From an uncultured Cyclobacteriaceae bacterium (lineage in GTDB: Bacteria > Bacteroidota > Bacteroidia > Cytophagales > Cyclobacteriaceae): a DNA stretch of 64,000 nucleotides. Below the pieces are notes generated by a model that did not search any database, had not been told where the DNA came from, and saw only the letters and a list, made by a program, of their open reading frames with translations. Shown piece after piece: positions 18,684 to 27,877 of the stretch. Both the position numbers and the translations under genes were made by a program. Every line of letters starts with the position of its first letter. Within the stretch, counting starts at the first letter, position 1. The stretch is from the NCBI GenBank assembly GCA_905479015.1, contig CAJQKV010000008.1, forward strand, positions 62,001-126,000, in the 5' to 3' direction.

Positions 18684-19445
18684 ATGATGCATAAATTCTT
18701 TGCCAAAACACAATTTATAGGAAAAAATGTGATTTATCTGCCACAATGTCACTCGACTAATACTGAAATGCAGACATTTTTGAAAAAAACTACTTTAGAG
18801 GAAGGAACGGTCGTAATGGCAGATTTTCAAATCAAAGGACGTGGACAATTAAACGGTCGATGGATAAGTCAAAAAGAAAAAAATATTTTAATGAGCATCT
18901 TGTTAAACCCCACTTTTCTGTCTTTGCATCAACAATATTATTTGACGATTATCCAAGGTTTGGCCATTACCGATGCGCTGGGTCATTTCATAGCTAATGA
19001 TGTGAAAATTAAATGGCCTAATGATATTTATGTGGGAGCGAACAAAATTGCAGGGATTTTGATAGAAGCCTCCGTATCCAAAAAAAGCATTGATCACGCG
19101 ATTATAGGGGTCGGTATCAATATCAATCAGCAGGAATTTGGAACCTTGAAAGCTACATCGGTTTTATTGGAAACAGGCCTATACCAAAACAGAGATCACG
19201 TAATGGAGCTCATTTTATTATATATGGAGAAGTGGTTTCAAAAGCTTAAAAATAAACAATATGAGGAAATTATTCTCAAGTACCATGCCCTCCTTTTTTG
19301 GAGAAATGAAAAGCATACATTCAGGGTTCAAGGGGAACCAATGGAAGGAAAAATTCAAGGCATTAATGATCGCGGTCAGCTGATCGTAGAAATTCAAGGC
19401 AAAAAAAGAACCTTTAATCACAAAGAGTTGATTTTCATCAAATAA
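18684..19445 (+). CDS. birA: Biotin--[acetyl-CoA-carboxylase] ligase (BirA catalytic domain)
   Basis: From the ATG at 18684 the protein has 253 residues and lacks the N-terminal DNA-binding domain of E. coli BirA, so it is a monofunctional ligase. The biotin/AMP-binding motif G-R-G-Q-L-N-G-R-W and the K-W-P-N-D-I-Y-V-G-x-x-K-I-A-G-I-L-I-E segment are intact. A small C-terminal SH3-like domain follows. It activates biotin with ATP and attaches it to carrier lysines, such as the one in the biotin-carrier protein encoded at 27362-27853. A longer frame starting at 18552 runs antisense into rsfS and has no sensible N-terminus, so I rejected it. Confidence 0.93.
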   Translation: MMHKFFAKTQFIGKNVIYLPQCHSTNTEMQTFLKKTTLEEGTVVMADFQIKGRGQLNGRWISQKEKNILMSILLNPTFLSLHQQYYLTIIQGLAITDALGHFIANDVKIKWPNDIYVGANKIAGILIEASVSKKSIDHAIIGVGININQQEFGTLKATSVLLETGLYQNRDHVMELILLYMEKWFQKLKNKQYEEIILKYHALLFWRNEKHTFRVQGEPMEGKIQGINDRGQLIVEIQGKKRTFNHKELIFIK

Positions 19446-19469
19446 TTCGTATGACAAAAAAAGTTACTT

Positions 19470-19477
19470 TATTTTTG
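19470..19477 (+). promoter_or_regulatory. -7 promoter box of ahcY
   Basis: TATTTTTG matches TAnnTTTG exactly and lies 19 nt before the GTG start. It is followed by GCGCAAAAAA, so the transcript would begin with a purine run. No clear -33 box is present. Confidence 0.5.
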
Positions 19478-19496
19478 CGCAAAAAAAAGGAAAACT

Positions 19497-20795
19497 GTGA
19501 AAGAAAATTACAAAGTTAAAGACCTAGCATTAGCCGATTGGGGCAGAAAAGAAATTCAATTAGCTGAGGCAGAAATGCCGGGTTTGATGGCACTAAGAGA
19601 AGAATTTGGAGTTTCTAAACCGCTTCAAGGTGCGCGCATAGCAGGATGCTTGCACATGACCATTCAAACCGCGGTATTGATTGAAACACTTATTTCCTTG
19701 GGAGCAGAGGTGACTTGGTCATCTTGTAATATTTTCTCCACGCAAGATCATGCAGCGGCAGCCATCGCGGCGGCAGGGATTCCGGTATATGCTTGGAAGG
19801 GGATGAATGAAGAGGAATTTGATTGGTGTATTGAGCAAACTCTTTTTGCTTTTCCTGAGGGAAAACCTTTGAACATGATCTTAGATGATGGCGGAGACTT
19901 AACCAATATGGTTTTTGACAGATATCCTGAACTGGCCGAAAATATCAATGGTCTTTCAGAAGAAACGACCACAGGCGTACATCGATTGTATGAAAGAATG
20001 AAAAATGGAACCCTCTTGTTACCGTCAATCAATGTCAATGATTCGGTGACAAAATCAAAGTTCGATAATAAGTATGGGTGTCAGGAATCTTTAGTAGATG
20101 CCATCAGAAGAGCTACTGATGTAATGCTTGCTGGTAAAGTGGCGATCGTGGCAGGTTATGGAGATGTTGGCAAAGGTTCAGCCGCTTCGCTCAGAGGCGC
20201 TGGCGTGAGGGTAATTGTAACAGAAATAGACCCAATATGTGCTTTGCAAGCTGCTATGGACGGCTATGAAGTCAAAAAAATGGCAGATTCTATTCCACGA
20301 GCCAACATCATAGTAACCGCTACAGGCAACAAAAACATCATCCATGGTGCGTATTTTGAGAAAATGAATGACAAAACAATTGTCTGCAACATCGGACATT
20401 TTGACAATGAAATTGATGTGGCTTGGTTGAATGACAATCATGGAGATACCAAAGTTGAAATAAAGCCACAGGTAGATTTGTACAATGTGAATGGAAATGA
20501 CATCATATTGTTGGCAGAAGGTAGATTGGTGAATTTGGGTTGTGCTACAGGCCATCCGTCATTTGTGATGTCCAATTCGTTTACCAATCAAGTATTGGCG
20601 CAGATTGAGTTGTGGACGAAAATAGAAAATTATGAAAAGGCAGTTTATACCTTACCTAAACATTTGGATGAGAAAGTGGCAGCCTTGCATCTCGCTAAAA
20701 TTGGTGTAGAATTGGATTTATTGACTTCGGAGCAAGCCGATTATATATCCGTACCGGTGGGAGGACCTTTTAAGCCAGAAAATTACAGATATTGA
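19497..20795 (+). CDS. ahcY: Adenosylhomocysteinase
   Basis: The 432-residue protein matches the family length and ends in K-P-E-N-Y-R-Y, the typical C-terminus that reaches into the neighbouring subunit's NAD site. The NAD-binding loop G-Y-G-D-V-G-K-G and the substrate segments [16 protein letters not shown] and L-D-D-G-G-D-L-T are intact. The enzyme hydrolyses S-adenosylhomocysteine to adenosine and homocysteine, relieving product inhibition of methyltransferases. The start is a GTG, because the conserved Y-K-V-K-D-x-x-L-A-D-W-G begins right after it and no ATG precedes it. It converges with the GT2 gene with a 6 bp gap. Confidence 0.97.
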   Translation: MKENYKVKDLALADWGRKEIQLAEAEMPGLMALREEFGVSKPLQGARIAGCLHMTIQTAVLIETLISLGAEVTWSSCNIFSTQDHAAAAIAAAGIPVYAWKGMNEEEFDWCIEQTLFAFPEGKPLNMILDDGGDLTNMVFDRYPELAENINGLSEETTTGVHRLYERMKNGTLLLPSINVNDSVTKSKFDNKYGCQESLVDAIRRATDVMLAGKVAIVAGYGDVGKGSAASLRGAGVRVIVTEIDPICALQAAMDGYEVKKMADSIPRANIIVTATGNKNIIHGAYFEKMNDKTIVCNIGHFDNEIDVAWLNDNHGDTKVEIKPQVDLYNVNGNDIILLAEGRLVNLGCATGHPSFVMSNSFTNQVLAQIELWTKIENYEKAVYTLPKHLDEKVAALHLAKIGVELDLLTSEQADYISVPVGGPFKPENYRY

Positions 20796-20801
20796 TTTAT
20801 C

Positions 20802-21611
20802 CTACTTTTTTTGGTTTAAGCCAAAAGGAGTTGAAACCGTTTTTTGGTTCAATGCATCAGTGATTATTTTCTTGTTTTTATCATTCATTTCTCGAGAAAG
20901 TAATTTGTGATGAAGATGGTATTGAATGGCGAGATATTTCAGGTTTTTCACTTTAAAACCTGCATTTTTTAATCGGCATTCGATATCATCATCTTCTCCA
21001 ACTGTGGGATGAATATAACGCTCATCAAATCCATTAATTAATAAAAGAGCCTTTTTGTGAAGTGACATGTTGCATCCCTTGACGTGCCGATTTTTTTTTC
21101 TGAGGATCATTTTTCTGATAGAGAATTTACCCAAGTAAATACCCAAATGCCATGAGATTGACTTCATCAAGAAAAGTCTGAAAACATTTTCTAATAAACC
21201 CTTTTTAATTTGATCTGTTTTTAGACTTTCGGTAAATTTTTTGCTTAAAAAAACCCTACGACCTGCTAAAATAGCATTGGATTCGGAATTAATTAAATGT
21301 TCGTGAACAAATGCTTTGTGGGGTATGCAATCGCCATCGATAAAAATCAAATAGGCGTATTTGCTTCTTTTGATCGCTAGATTTAGAATTTTATTTTTTT
21401 GCCATCCGTTGTCCGCATGCCAAACATGTTTTATAGTTAAATGCGAAGCTGATATAATCTTTTTTACCTCATCGACAACGGAGGCCTTGCTGCCATCATC
21501 GGCAATAAGTATTTCGAATTCTTTATGGGTTTGCCTTTCGAATCCAGCCAAAACAGCTTTTAGATAGTCAATCTTATTATAAAATGAAATAATTACGGAA
21601 GCGCCTGCCAT
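20802..21611 (-). CDS. Family 2 glycosyltransferase
   Basis: The 269-residue protein shows the GT-A pattern of GT2 enzymes: N-terminal S-V-I-I-S-F-Y-N, I-A-D-D-G-S, the metal-binding D-G-D in F-I-D-G-D-C-I-P-H, and a C-terminal acceptor region with G-C-N-M-S and G-E-D-D-D-I-E. The last part resembles the galactosyltransferase-type C-terminal domain. No membrane helix is present. It probably adds a hexose to a surface polysaccharide or lipopolysaccharide. It is downstream of the GT4 gene on the same strand with a 136 bp gap. Confidence 0.9.
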   Translation of the reverse strand: MAGASVIISFYNKIDYLKAVLAGFERQTHKEFEILIADDGSKASVVDEVKKIISASHLTIKHVWHADNGWQKNKILNLAIKRSKYAYLIFIDGDCIPHKAFVHEHLINSESNAILAGRRVFLSKKFTESLKTDQIKKGLLENVFRLFLMKSISWHLGIYLGKFSIRKMILRKKNRHVKGCNMSLHKKALLLINGFDERYIHPTVGEDDDIECRLKNAGFKVKNLKYLAIQYHLHHKLLSREMNDKNKKIITDALNQKTVSTPFGLNQKK

Positions 21612-21747
21612 CTTATAATTTTTTTATATGATAATTTAGTCAAATTACAATTCCCAAACCATGTCAGAACAAGGGAAAATGGTCCTAACAGGAAATGAGT
21701 TAATTTTAGTGAGATGTGAAATAAAGTCAATAATGGGATGGATTGAA

Positions 21748-22839
21748 TTATTGTAACAGATAGTGTTCCAACCTAGAGATGCTATCCTCCAAATCAAATT
21801 CCTCTTTCACACGTGCCAGGCCATTTTCCCCCATTTTTTTTCGAAGTTGGGAGCTTTCAATCAAGTTGAGCGTTTGGCGGGCAAATGCATCCATATTTGG
21901 GTAATCGACAAGAAATCCAGTTTTGTCATGGATGACTATTTCCGGATTACTAGTGATGTTAAAGGCAACTACTGGTTTTGAGTGCATCATGGCTTCAACC
22001 AAAACATAACCAAAACCCTCCCAGATACTTGAGAGCAGAAAAACATCAATTGAATTCATGAAAGCATCAATATTTTTAACAAATCCAATCAGTATGACCT
22101 CTTCTTGAAGATTTCTTTTTTTAATTTCCTTTTCAAGTTCTTTTTTTAGTTCTCCAGTACCGGCAATATAAAGCTTGAATGGAATTTTTTTCTCCTTAAG
22201 AACATCGGCTAAATCTAAAAGTAATTTTTGCCCTTTTTGCTTAGATAATCTTCCAGCATTACCCAAGATAATCTCTTTTGGGTTGCTTCTCTTGATCTCT
22301 TCTAACTGTGTTTCTGTATCTACTTTAGTTGTTTTGATACCGTTATATAAAACGGTAATTTTATTTTCTGGAATTTGAGAGCGAAGATTTTCTCGAATGG
22401 TCCTTTTTGTTTCTTCTGAGTTGGCAAAAATATGTGTTGTCACATGTTTAAGTAAATATTTATTTAGGAAATTTCCCTTTATTGGATGGGCAAGTCCCCT
22501 GCGGTAAATGATTTTATTCACTCCAGCCAATTTTGCAGCGATGCCGCCCAGTTTAAGGTCCTGAGATGTGGAAAAAATCAAGGTATCTATTTTATTTTTT
22601 TTTAAAAGTGAGTAGACCTTAAAAATTCTGTAAGGGTTTAAGAAGGAAAGATTTTTTACATTGTTGACACTAAGTTTAGGTAAGTGATGCAAAAAAATCT
22701 TTTGAGATAAAATTGAATGATCGTCACATGCCACAACCACATTATATCCCTTTTTTTTAAACCCTACTGCATTTTCCAAATAAAATTTTTCACCTCCACC
22801 CCAAGATTTTAAAGAGTTAAAAAAGCATATATTTTTCAT
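21748..22839 (-). CDS. Family 4 glycosyltransferase
   Basis: The 363-residue protein has a GT-B fold. The N-terminal loop is S-W-G-G-G-E-K-F, the central linker is N-G-I-K-T, and a new Rossmann domain starts at L-G-N-A-G-R-L-S-K-Q-K-G. The C-terminal sugar-nucleotide site is S-x-W-E-G-F-G-Y-V-L-V-E-A-M, with the E-x7-E pair of retaining GT4 enzymes. It resembles LPS core transferases in general form. With the GT2 gene downstream it makes a two-gene glycan module, although no flippase or polymerase is visible nearby. Confidence 0.92.
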   Translation of the reverse strand: MKNICFFNSLKSWGGGEKFYLENAVGFKKKGYNVVVACDDHSILSQKIFLHHLPKLSVNNVKNLSFLNPYRIFKVYSLLKKNKIDTLIFSTSQDLKLGGIAAKLAGVNKIIYRRGLAHPIKGNFLNKYLLKHVTTHIFANSEETKRTIRENLRSQIPENKITVLYNGIKTTKVDTETQLEEIKRSNPKEIILGNAGRLSKQKGQKLLLDLADVLKEKKIPFKLYIAGTGELKKELEKEIKKRNLQEEVILIGFVKNIDAFMNSIDVFLLSSIWEGFGYVLVEAMMHSKPVVAFNITSNPEIVIHDKTGFLVDYPNMDAFARQTLNLIESSQLRKKMGENGLARVKEEFDLEDSISRLEHYLLQ

Positions 22840-23998
22840 ATTTTGATAGATAGATGAGAAGAATTATTTGCAATATACAATGATCATGAGGGATTGCGCA
22901 AAAAGCGATTTCAAAGATGCAAATGGACTGATTTGAGCCCCATGAATTAAAACCGATTTCAATTTTTTACATCCGTAAATCCTTTTATTATGTTTGATTC
23001 TTAATAAGATGAGTCGAATGATTAGATTCACTATAATGACGTACTTTTTGGACTTACTTTTTTAATCTGATATGGTTAGTTGGAGATTTTTCGGTCTTGA
23101 TAAATGAAGATGAAGTGGAGAGCAAATAGGGTAATTTCCACTTTCAAAACTTATTCATCTGGGAAGAAGGATCCCCTTGGGGATTCAATCAATATCTTTT
23201 TTTTTCGATAATAATTTTAAGAAATGTAGGACGTGGGAAAATGGCAAGGGTATCACGAAAATTCCTACTGAGCGTATAGTAACAGTATGAGTTGCCTCCT
23301 TTCGATTATCCGCCTATTTATTCTCTGCTCATCTCCTAACTTTTTCTTAAAAAAGCATTTGTCATTTGCTTCTTTTGAAGCGTTTTTGACGTGCTGACTC
23401 GTACTGCCTGTAGGAGCTGAGCCAGTCAGTTGAGGTTTGACCCCTCATAAAATTCCATTTTCATTGCATGACCTAATTTTATAATAGCATTTATTTTAAA
23501 AATATCGGGACATTGATTAATGAGAGAGGTGAATGCATTGAATCGATGAGAGCAAAATCATAATTTCCAATACAAATAGAAGGCGCATTTATGTAAAGAG
23601 GAAGGATTGCTCTAAAAGGGACCTTGGAATGGACTTCACGCCATCAAAACTCTAATCATTTCATCCACCATTATACGCGTTGTGTTTTTTTACCTAAACA
23701 AAGTGTCTATATTTTTTAAAAAAAAAGTAAACATAATTCATAAAATAGTCGAAAAAATAAAGGCCTCATTAAAATAAACCCATTTTGAATGATAAATTCA
23801 ACGACTTTATCATGAATAATCACCTCAAAATCAAATAGAAGACTCAGAAAATAGAGCTTTTTAAGCCGTAGAAGCATTTTTTGTTAAAAAAAATATTTTG
23901 TTTAATGTTTATTATAATTAATTGAACAAAATGACTATCTTCGTATTGTTATTCAAACAACAATTTTTAATTAGTACCAAATTAAAACATATAAGGCG
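22840..23998. other. 1.16 kb region without a convincing gene
   Basis: Neither strand has a reading frame of 60 codons or more here. The sequence is AT-rich with homopolymer runs, and a few GC-richer, hairpin-forming patches. GGATCCCC/GGGGATTC pairs at 23169-23186, followed ten bases later by a T9 run, and a cluster of stems lies at 23368-23446. The right end should hold the promoter of the sigma-factor gene: TATCTTCG at 23936-23943 is one mismatch from the -7 consensus. I see no recognisable insertion sequence or tRNA fragment. Confidence 0.6.
23368..23446 (+). ncRNA. Candidate structured RNA or decayed element
   Basis: Three hairpins lie in a row inside the gene-free gap. GCTTC-TTTT-GAAGC (23368-23381) is followed by a GTTTTTG run. 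CTGACT (23394-23399) pairs with AGTCAG (23424-23429). GAGG (23432-23435) pairs with CCTC (23443-23446). The strand is assumed. I do not recognise a known RNA family, and the structure could be accidental. Confidence 0.2.
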
Positions 23999-24619
23999 AT
24001 GCATGCAACGATCGAAAAAACACAATTGGTTAATCCACAGTTAAAAAAAAAAGTCAAGAATAGCAATGTAAATGTAAAAGAAAGAACTGCGATTTTTGAG
24101 AATGAATTTATGCCACATCTCGACGCAATGTACAATTTCGCCTTTCGTCTAACTTATGATGAAGACGATGCCAAAGATTTGGTACAGGATACCTATCTCA
24201 AGTCTTATCGTTTTGCAGAATCTTTTCAAAAAGGAACCAATGCGAAGGCTTGGCTTTACAGAATTTTAAAAAATAGTTTTATTAACGACTTTAGAAAGAA
24301 AAGCAAGGAGCCTGCTAAAGTAGATTATCAAGAGGTAGAGAACTTTTATAACTCGGACAACGTTGATGAAGATAAGACAGTGGATCTTAGAATAGATGCA
24401 GTGCGCGACATGCTTGGTGATGAAATCAGCTTAGCACTTTCCTCACTGGCCGTTGACTTTAGAACGGTGATCATCCTGTGCGATCTAGAAGGTTTTACCT
24501 ATGATGAATTATCAAAAATATTGGATATTCCCATCGGAACCGTTCGTTCGAGACTGCACAGGGCCCGTAATTTATTAAAAGAGAAACTGAGCGTCTATGC
24601 AGCAAGCATGGGCTATTGA
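23999..24619 (+). CDS. ECF-type sigma-70 family RNA polymerase sigma factor
   Basis: The 206-residue protein has an unusual Lys/Asn-rich N-terminal extension of about 35 residues. Region 2 follows (M-Y-N-F-A-F-R-L-T-Y-D-E-D-D-A-K-D-L-V-Q-D-T-Y-L-K, with W-L-Y-R-I-L-K-N). Region 4 is F-R-T-V-I-I-L-C-D-L-E-G-F-T-Y-D-E-L-S-K-I-L-D-I-P-I-G-T-V-R-S-R-L-H-R-A-R, split around the helix-turn-helix. It should direct RNA polymerase to a stress regulon. The next gene encodes a small zinc-motif protein likely to be its anti-sigma factor. A 1.16 kb non-coding stretch lies upstream. Confidence 0.92.
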   Translation: MHATIEKTQLVNPQLKKKVKNSNVNVKERTAIFENEFMPHLDAMYNFAFRLTYDEDDAKDLVQDTYLKSYRFAESFQKGTNAKAWLYRILKNSFINDFRKKSKEPAKVDYQEVENFYNSDNVDEDKTVDLRIDAVRDMLGDEISLALSSLAVDFRTVIILCDLEGFTYDELSKILDIPIGTVRSRLHRARNLLKEKLSVYAASMGY

Positions 24620-24640
24620 TGTATCAGTTGAATGCTTTAA

Positions 24641-24898
24641 ATGCTAAAGAAGAAACAAGCGCTTCGGTGCTTGGAAATAAAAAATAATGTTCGGTTCGTT
24701 AGGTTAATACTTGACAATCAATGCACCCAGGGTGAACACTCCTCGGTGATTCAACATATCAATGAATGCCCTGATTGTTTTGAACAATATGAAGTCGAAA
24801 CCTACATCAGGTTTTTATTCAAGACAAAATTGTCTAAAAAGGCAATTCCCATTAACTTTGCCTCACAAATAAGAGATAAGATAATCTCAAAAGCATAA
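24641..24898 (+). CDS. Small zinc-motif anti-sigma factor (putative)
   Basis: The 85-residue protein has an H-I-N-E-C-P-D-C motif (H-x3-C-x2-C) with an upstream Cys and His, the pattern of zinc-binding anti-sigma (ZAS) domains such as RsrA. There is no membrane helix, so it should be cytoplasmic and could sense redox state through the cysteines. Its position 21 bp after the sigma gene supports pairing. An ATG at 24632 is excluded because it meets a stop after one codon. Size and motif fit the anti-sigma reading well, but direct evidence is lacking. Confidence 0.7.
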   Translation: MLKKKQALRCLEIKNNVRFVRLILDNQCTQGEHSSVIQHINECPDCFEQYEVETYIRFLFKTKLSKKAIPINFASQIRDKIISKA

Positions 24899-24899
24899 A

Positions 24900-25475
24900 A
24901 TGAAGTCAGGCAAAGCAGTTATTTTCTCTGCGCCCTCAGGATCAGGGAAATCAACTATTGTAAATCATCTCTTAGCTAAACGAACAGATTTAGAATTTTC
25001 TGTCTCGGCAACTACACGTCGACGTAGATCTACGGAGGTATCAGAGAAAGATTATCACTTTCTCTCTGTGCAGGATTTTCTCGGTAAAGTAGATCAGGGC
25101 GCTTTTCTCGAGTATGAAGAAGTCTATCCAGGTATTTACTATGGAACGTTACAATCAGAATTAGATCGTATTTGGAATGCGGGTAATCATGTTATTTTTG
25201 ATCTTGACGTCAAAGGAGGAATAAAACTTAACGAGATTCTTAAGACTAGAGCGCTTGCCATTTATATAAAAGTAGAAGATATCTCCATATTGCAAGCTCG
25301 ATTATTGGCACGAGGCACTGAAAACCAAGAACAGATTACCTCGAGATTATCAAAAGTGGCAGAAGAGTCGACTTTTGAAACAAAATTTGATGTGTCAATA
25401 CTTAATCATGACCTAGATGTGGCACTTGAAAGTGCAGAGCGTGCGGTGAATCATTTTTTAGAGGGGAACACATGA
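24900..25475 (+). CDS. gmk: Guanylate kinase
   Basis: The 191-residue protein has the P-loop A-P-S-G-S-G-K-S-T, the GMP-binding S-A-T-T-R motif followed by Y-H-F-L-S, and E-Y-E-E-V-Y-P-G-x-Y-Y-G-T. The D-L-D-V-K-G-G segment is typical of the family. It phosphorylates GMP to GDP. The ATG begins one base after the stop of the zinc-motif gene, and the 3' end overlaps nadD by 4 bp, so sigma, anti-sigma, gmk and nadD probably form one operon. Confidence 0.97.
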   Translation: MKSGKAVIFSAPSGSGKSTIVNHLLAKRTDLEFSVSATTRRRRSTEVSEKDYHFLSVQDFLGKVDQGAFLEYEEVYPGIYYGTLQSELDRIWNAGNHVIFDLDVKGGIKLNEILKTRALAIYIKVEDISILQARLLARGTENQEQITSRLSKVAEESTFETKFDVSILNHDLDVALESAERAVNHFLEGNT

Positions 25476-26044
25476 AGATTGGACTTTTTTTTGGTTCATT
25501 CAACCCCATTCACATAGGACATTTAATCGTGGCCAATATGGTGTATGAAATGACCGATATGAATCAAATTTGGTTTGTCGTCTCCCCTCAAAATCCATTT
25601 AAAAAAAATAAAACCTTATTACACGAATTTGATCGATTGGATTTAGTCAATGCAGCCATTCAAGATCATTATCATTTCAAAGCCCATGACATAGAATTTA
25701 GCTTGCCTCGACCGAGCTATACCATCAACACCATTACACACCTCAAATCGCGTTATGCAGACCATGAGTTTAAGTTGATTATAGGGGAGGACAATCTAGT
25801 TCAATTCACAAAGTGGAAAAATTATCAAGAAATATTAAATCAACACGGGATCATTGTTTATCCTAGAAAAGTTAACATTGAAACGCCTTCGATCAATCAT
25901 GAAAATGTCGAGTGGATATCCGCCCCGCTTCTTGATATTTCCGCTTCTCACATAAGGCAAATGCTCAAAGAAGGAAAAGTACCCAAGTATTTAGTTCCAG
26001 AAGAAGTTTTGAAGTTAATAGAATTAAAAGAGCATTATACTTAA
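25472..26044 (+). CDS. nadD: Nicotinate-nucleotide adenylyltransferase
   Basis: The 190-residue protein has the nucleotidyltransferase motif G-S-F-N-P-I-H-I-G-H at the N-terminus and the C-terminal I-S-A-S-H-I-R loop (the ISSTxxR equivalent). The G-E-D-N-L segment fits NadD. It makes deamido-NAD from nicotinate mononucleotide and ATP. It overlaps gmk by an ATGA and converges with frr, whose stop codon lies inside the last 4 bp, so there is no room for a terminator between them. Confidence 0.95.
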   Translation: MKIGLFFGSFNPIHIGHLIVANMVYEMTDMNQIWFVVSPQNPFKKNKTLLHEFDRLDLVNAAIQDHYHFKAHDIEFSLPRPSYTINTITHLKSRYADHEFKLIIGEDNLVQFTKWKNYQEILNQHGIIVYPRKVNIETPSINHENVEWISAPLLDISASHIRQMLKEGKVPKYLVPEEVLKLIELKEHYT

Positions 26045-26601
26045 AGGGTCATAATGTCTTTTTCTTTCACTTCGAAAATACCGTCAATTTTTTTCACATG
26101 TTCATCTGTATGTTTTTGAACGTTTGCTTCAGCATCCTTGATCAGATCTTCTGAGGCACCTTCTTTCAGTAATTTTTTCAATTGTTCATTGGTATCTTTT
26201 CTGATGTTCCGAATCGAAACTTTCCCATTTTCAGCTGCAGCTTTTGCTTGTTTAACCAAAATAATTCTTCGTTCTTCGGTCAGTGCGGGTATATTGATCC
26301 TGACGATCTCACCATCATTTTGTGGATTTAAACCTAAATCACTATTAACTATGGCCTTTTCTATTTCCCCAATCATTGCTTTTTCCCAGGGCTTTATGAT
26401 TAAAGTCCGCGCATCTGCCGTAGTGATAGAAGCCACTTGATGTACCGGAGTTGAATTACCATAATAATCTACATTGAGCGCATCTAACATATTAGGCATG
26501 GCTTTGCCTGCTCTTATTTTTGTTAATTCTTGAGACAATCGGGCAAGAGACTTTCCCATAGTCTCCACTGCATGCTCTAGAAAAAAGTCTACTTCTTCCA
26601 T
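26041..26601 (-). CDS. frr: Ribosome recycling factor
   Basis: The 186-residue protein has the family length. It shows K-I-R-A-G-K-A-M-P-N-M-L-D near residue 30, then V-D-Y-Y-G-N-S-T-P-V, and R-I-N-I-P-A-L-T-E-E-R-R in the middle. With EF-G it splits post-termination ribosomes. It lies 4 bp downstream of pyrH, the usual pyrH-frr pair. Confidence 0.98.
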   Translation of the reverse strand: MEEVDFFLEHAVETMGKSLARLSQELTKIRAGKAMPNMLDALNVDYYGNSTPVHQVASITTADARTLIIKPWEKAMIGEIEKAIVNSDLGLNPQNDGEIVRINIPALTEERRIILVKQAKAAAENGKVSIRNIRKDTNEQLKKLLKEGASEDLIKDAEANVQKHTDEHVKKIDGIFEVKEKDIMTL

Positions 26602-26605
26602 GATC

Positions 26606-27310
26606 TTAGTTTATTAAAGTACCTAATTCTTGACCTTCTATAATCTTAATTAAATTGCCTCTTTGATTCATGTCAAACACCATAATAGGAAGATTATTTT
26701 CTTGGCATAAAGTGAAGGCTGTCATGTCCATGACATTGAGGTTTCGTTCAAAGACTTCATTAAATGATATTTTTGAAAATTTAATGGCATTGGGGTCTTT
26801 TTCTGGATCCGCAGAATAAACACCATCCACACGGGTTCCTTTGAGAACGACATCTGCTTCAATTTCAATAGCCCTTAAACTGGCGGTAGAGTCAGTGGTG
26901 AAGTAGGGTTTCCCTAACCCCGCACCAAAGATTACAATTCTACCTTTTTCTAGATGTCGAATGGCTTTGCGACGAATAAAAGGTTCGCACACCTGTTCCA
27001 TATTAAGCCCACTCATAAGTCGGGTATAAACGCCATATTTTTCTAAAGCACTCTGAAGGGCCATCGCATTGATCATGGTAGCAAGCATGCCCATGTAATC
27101 ACCTTGTGCCCGATCAATGCCCGCATGCTCTGCCTGAACACCTCTATATATATTCCCTCCACCTATCACGATGGCCAACTCAATCCCAAGTTTTTTGGTT
27201 TCCAGAATTTCCAAGGCATACTGGTCAAGCCTTTGAGGATCAATGCCATATTTTTGATCTCCCATCAATGCCTCACCGCTTAATTTGAGTAATACGCGTT
27301 TATATTTCAT
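26606..27310 (-). CDS. pyrH: UMP kinase
   Basis: The 234-residue protein starts [14 protein letters not shown] and has [18 protein letters not shown] and T-T-D-S-T-A-S-L-R, all typical of the amino-acid-kinase-fold bacterial UMP kinase. It makes UDP from UMP and is often allosterically regulated by GTP and UTP. It leads the pyrH-frr operon. Confidence 0.98.
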   Translation of the reverse strand: MKYKRVLLKLSGEALMGDQKYGIDPQRLDQYALEILETKKLGIELAIVIGGGNIYRGVQAEHAGIDRAQGDYMGMLATMINAMALQSALEKYGVYTRLMSGLNMEQVCEPFIRRKAIRHLEKGRIVIFGAGLGKPYFTTDSTASLRAIEIEADVVLKGTRVDGVYSADPEKDPNAIKFSKISFNEVFERNLNVMDMTAFTLCQENNLPIMVFDMNQRGNLIKIIEGQELGTLIN

Positions 27311-27330
27311 GCAATTTTTTTAAAACTCAG

Positions 27331-27338
27331 CAAATATA
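27331..27338 (-). promoter_or_regulatory. -7 promoter box of pyrH-frr
   Basis: On the minus strand TATATTTG matches TAnnTTTG exactly, about 20 nt upstream of the pyrH ATG. The -33 region is only weakly TTT-like. Confidence 0.5.
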
Positions 27339-27361
27339 ATGGATCTGCCCAACTGATAAAT

Positions 27362-27853
27362 TTAGAATTCAATTAATGTTTGATTTTTTTCCACATTATC
27401 GCCAACCAAAACATTTATTTTTTGGATAGTAACATCTGTGGGAGCCTTGATTACATTTTCCATTTTCATGGCCTCCAATATAAGGAGCGGATCTCCTTTG
27501 GCTACTTTATCTCCTTTGCTGACCAAAACATCAAGAATATTACCTGGCATTGGAGCGTCTAATTTGTTTATTGTAGGTATTTCTTTTGAAATCATACCCA
27601 TTTTCTCAAGCATTAGATCAAGATCGGTTTTAACATGTATGGATGCCTTTTTCCCATTAATTTTAATATCAATTCTTTTATCTGACTGGTTCAAAATTTC
27701 AATTTCACACATTTTATTTTCATAATGAACATAAAAATGAGTTGGGGAATTTTTATAAATTTTAGATTCTAAAAGCAGATCATCTAAGAAAAATGATCCT
27801 TTACTTTTTGATATTTTGTGTTGGGTTTCTCCAACGGTAAGTTCGAATTTCAC
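27362..27853 (-). CDS. Biotin carboxyl carrier protein / biotinylated subunit
   Basis: The 163-residue protein ends in a biotinyl/lipoyl domain. The biotin-accepting Lys is in E-A-M-K-M-E-N, preceded by P-M-P-G-N-I-L-D-V-L-V-S-K-G-D-K-V. The N-terminal half is a beta-rich region seen in carrier subunits of propionyl- or methylcrotonyl-type carboxylases. The A-P-M-P-G hinge and a lone gene without a carboxylase neighbour fit an acyl-CoA carboxylase carrier better than AccB of fatty acid synthesis, but this is uncertain. The start codon is GTG. The BirA encoded at 18684 is the likely modifying enzyme. Confidence 0.85.
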   Translation of the reverse strand: MKFELTVGETQHKISKSKGSFFLDDLLLESKIYKNSPTHFYVHYENKMCEIEILNQSDKRIDIKINGKKASIHVKTDLDLMLEKMGMISKEIPTINKLDAPMPGNILDVLVSKGDKVAKGDPLLILEAMKMENVIKAPTDVTIQKINVLVGDNVEKNQTLIEF

Positions 27854-27869
27854 GGCTAAAAAAATTTAT

Positions 27870-27877
27870 CAAAAATA
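27870..27877 (-). promoter_or_regulatory. -7 promoter box of biotin carrier gene
   Basis: TATTTTTG on the minus strand is an exact -7 match 16 nt before the GTG start. A TTTG lies 16 nt further upstream, which is shorter than the usual 19. Confidence 0.45.

Noticed and set aside
20808-20826. TTTTGG/CCAAAA hairpin between ahcY and the GT2 gene
   Set aside because: It lies within the GT2 coding end and lacks a T-run after the stem in either direction.
23169-23205. Hairpin GGATCCCC/GGGGATTC with a T9 run as a terminator
   Set aside because: The T-run begins about ten bases after the stem and no gene ends immediately upstream on this strand.
23104-23398. Small frames of 35 and 36 codons starting at 23104 and 23288
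   Set aside because: They are too short to separate from chance in AT-rich DNA, and show no signal peptide or known motif.
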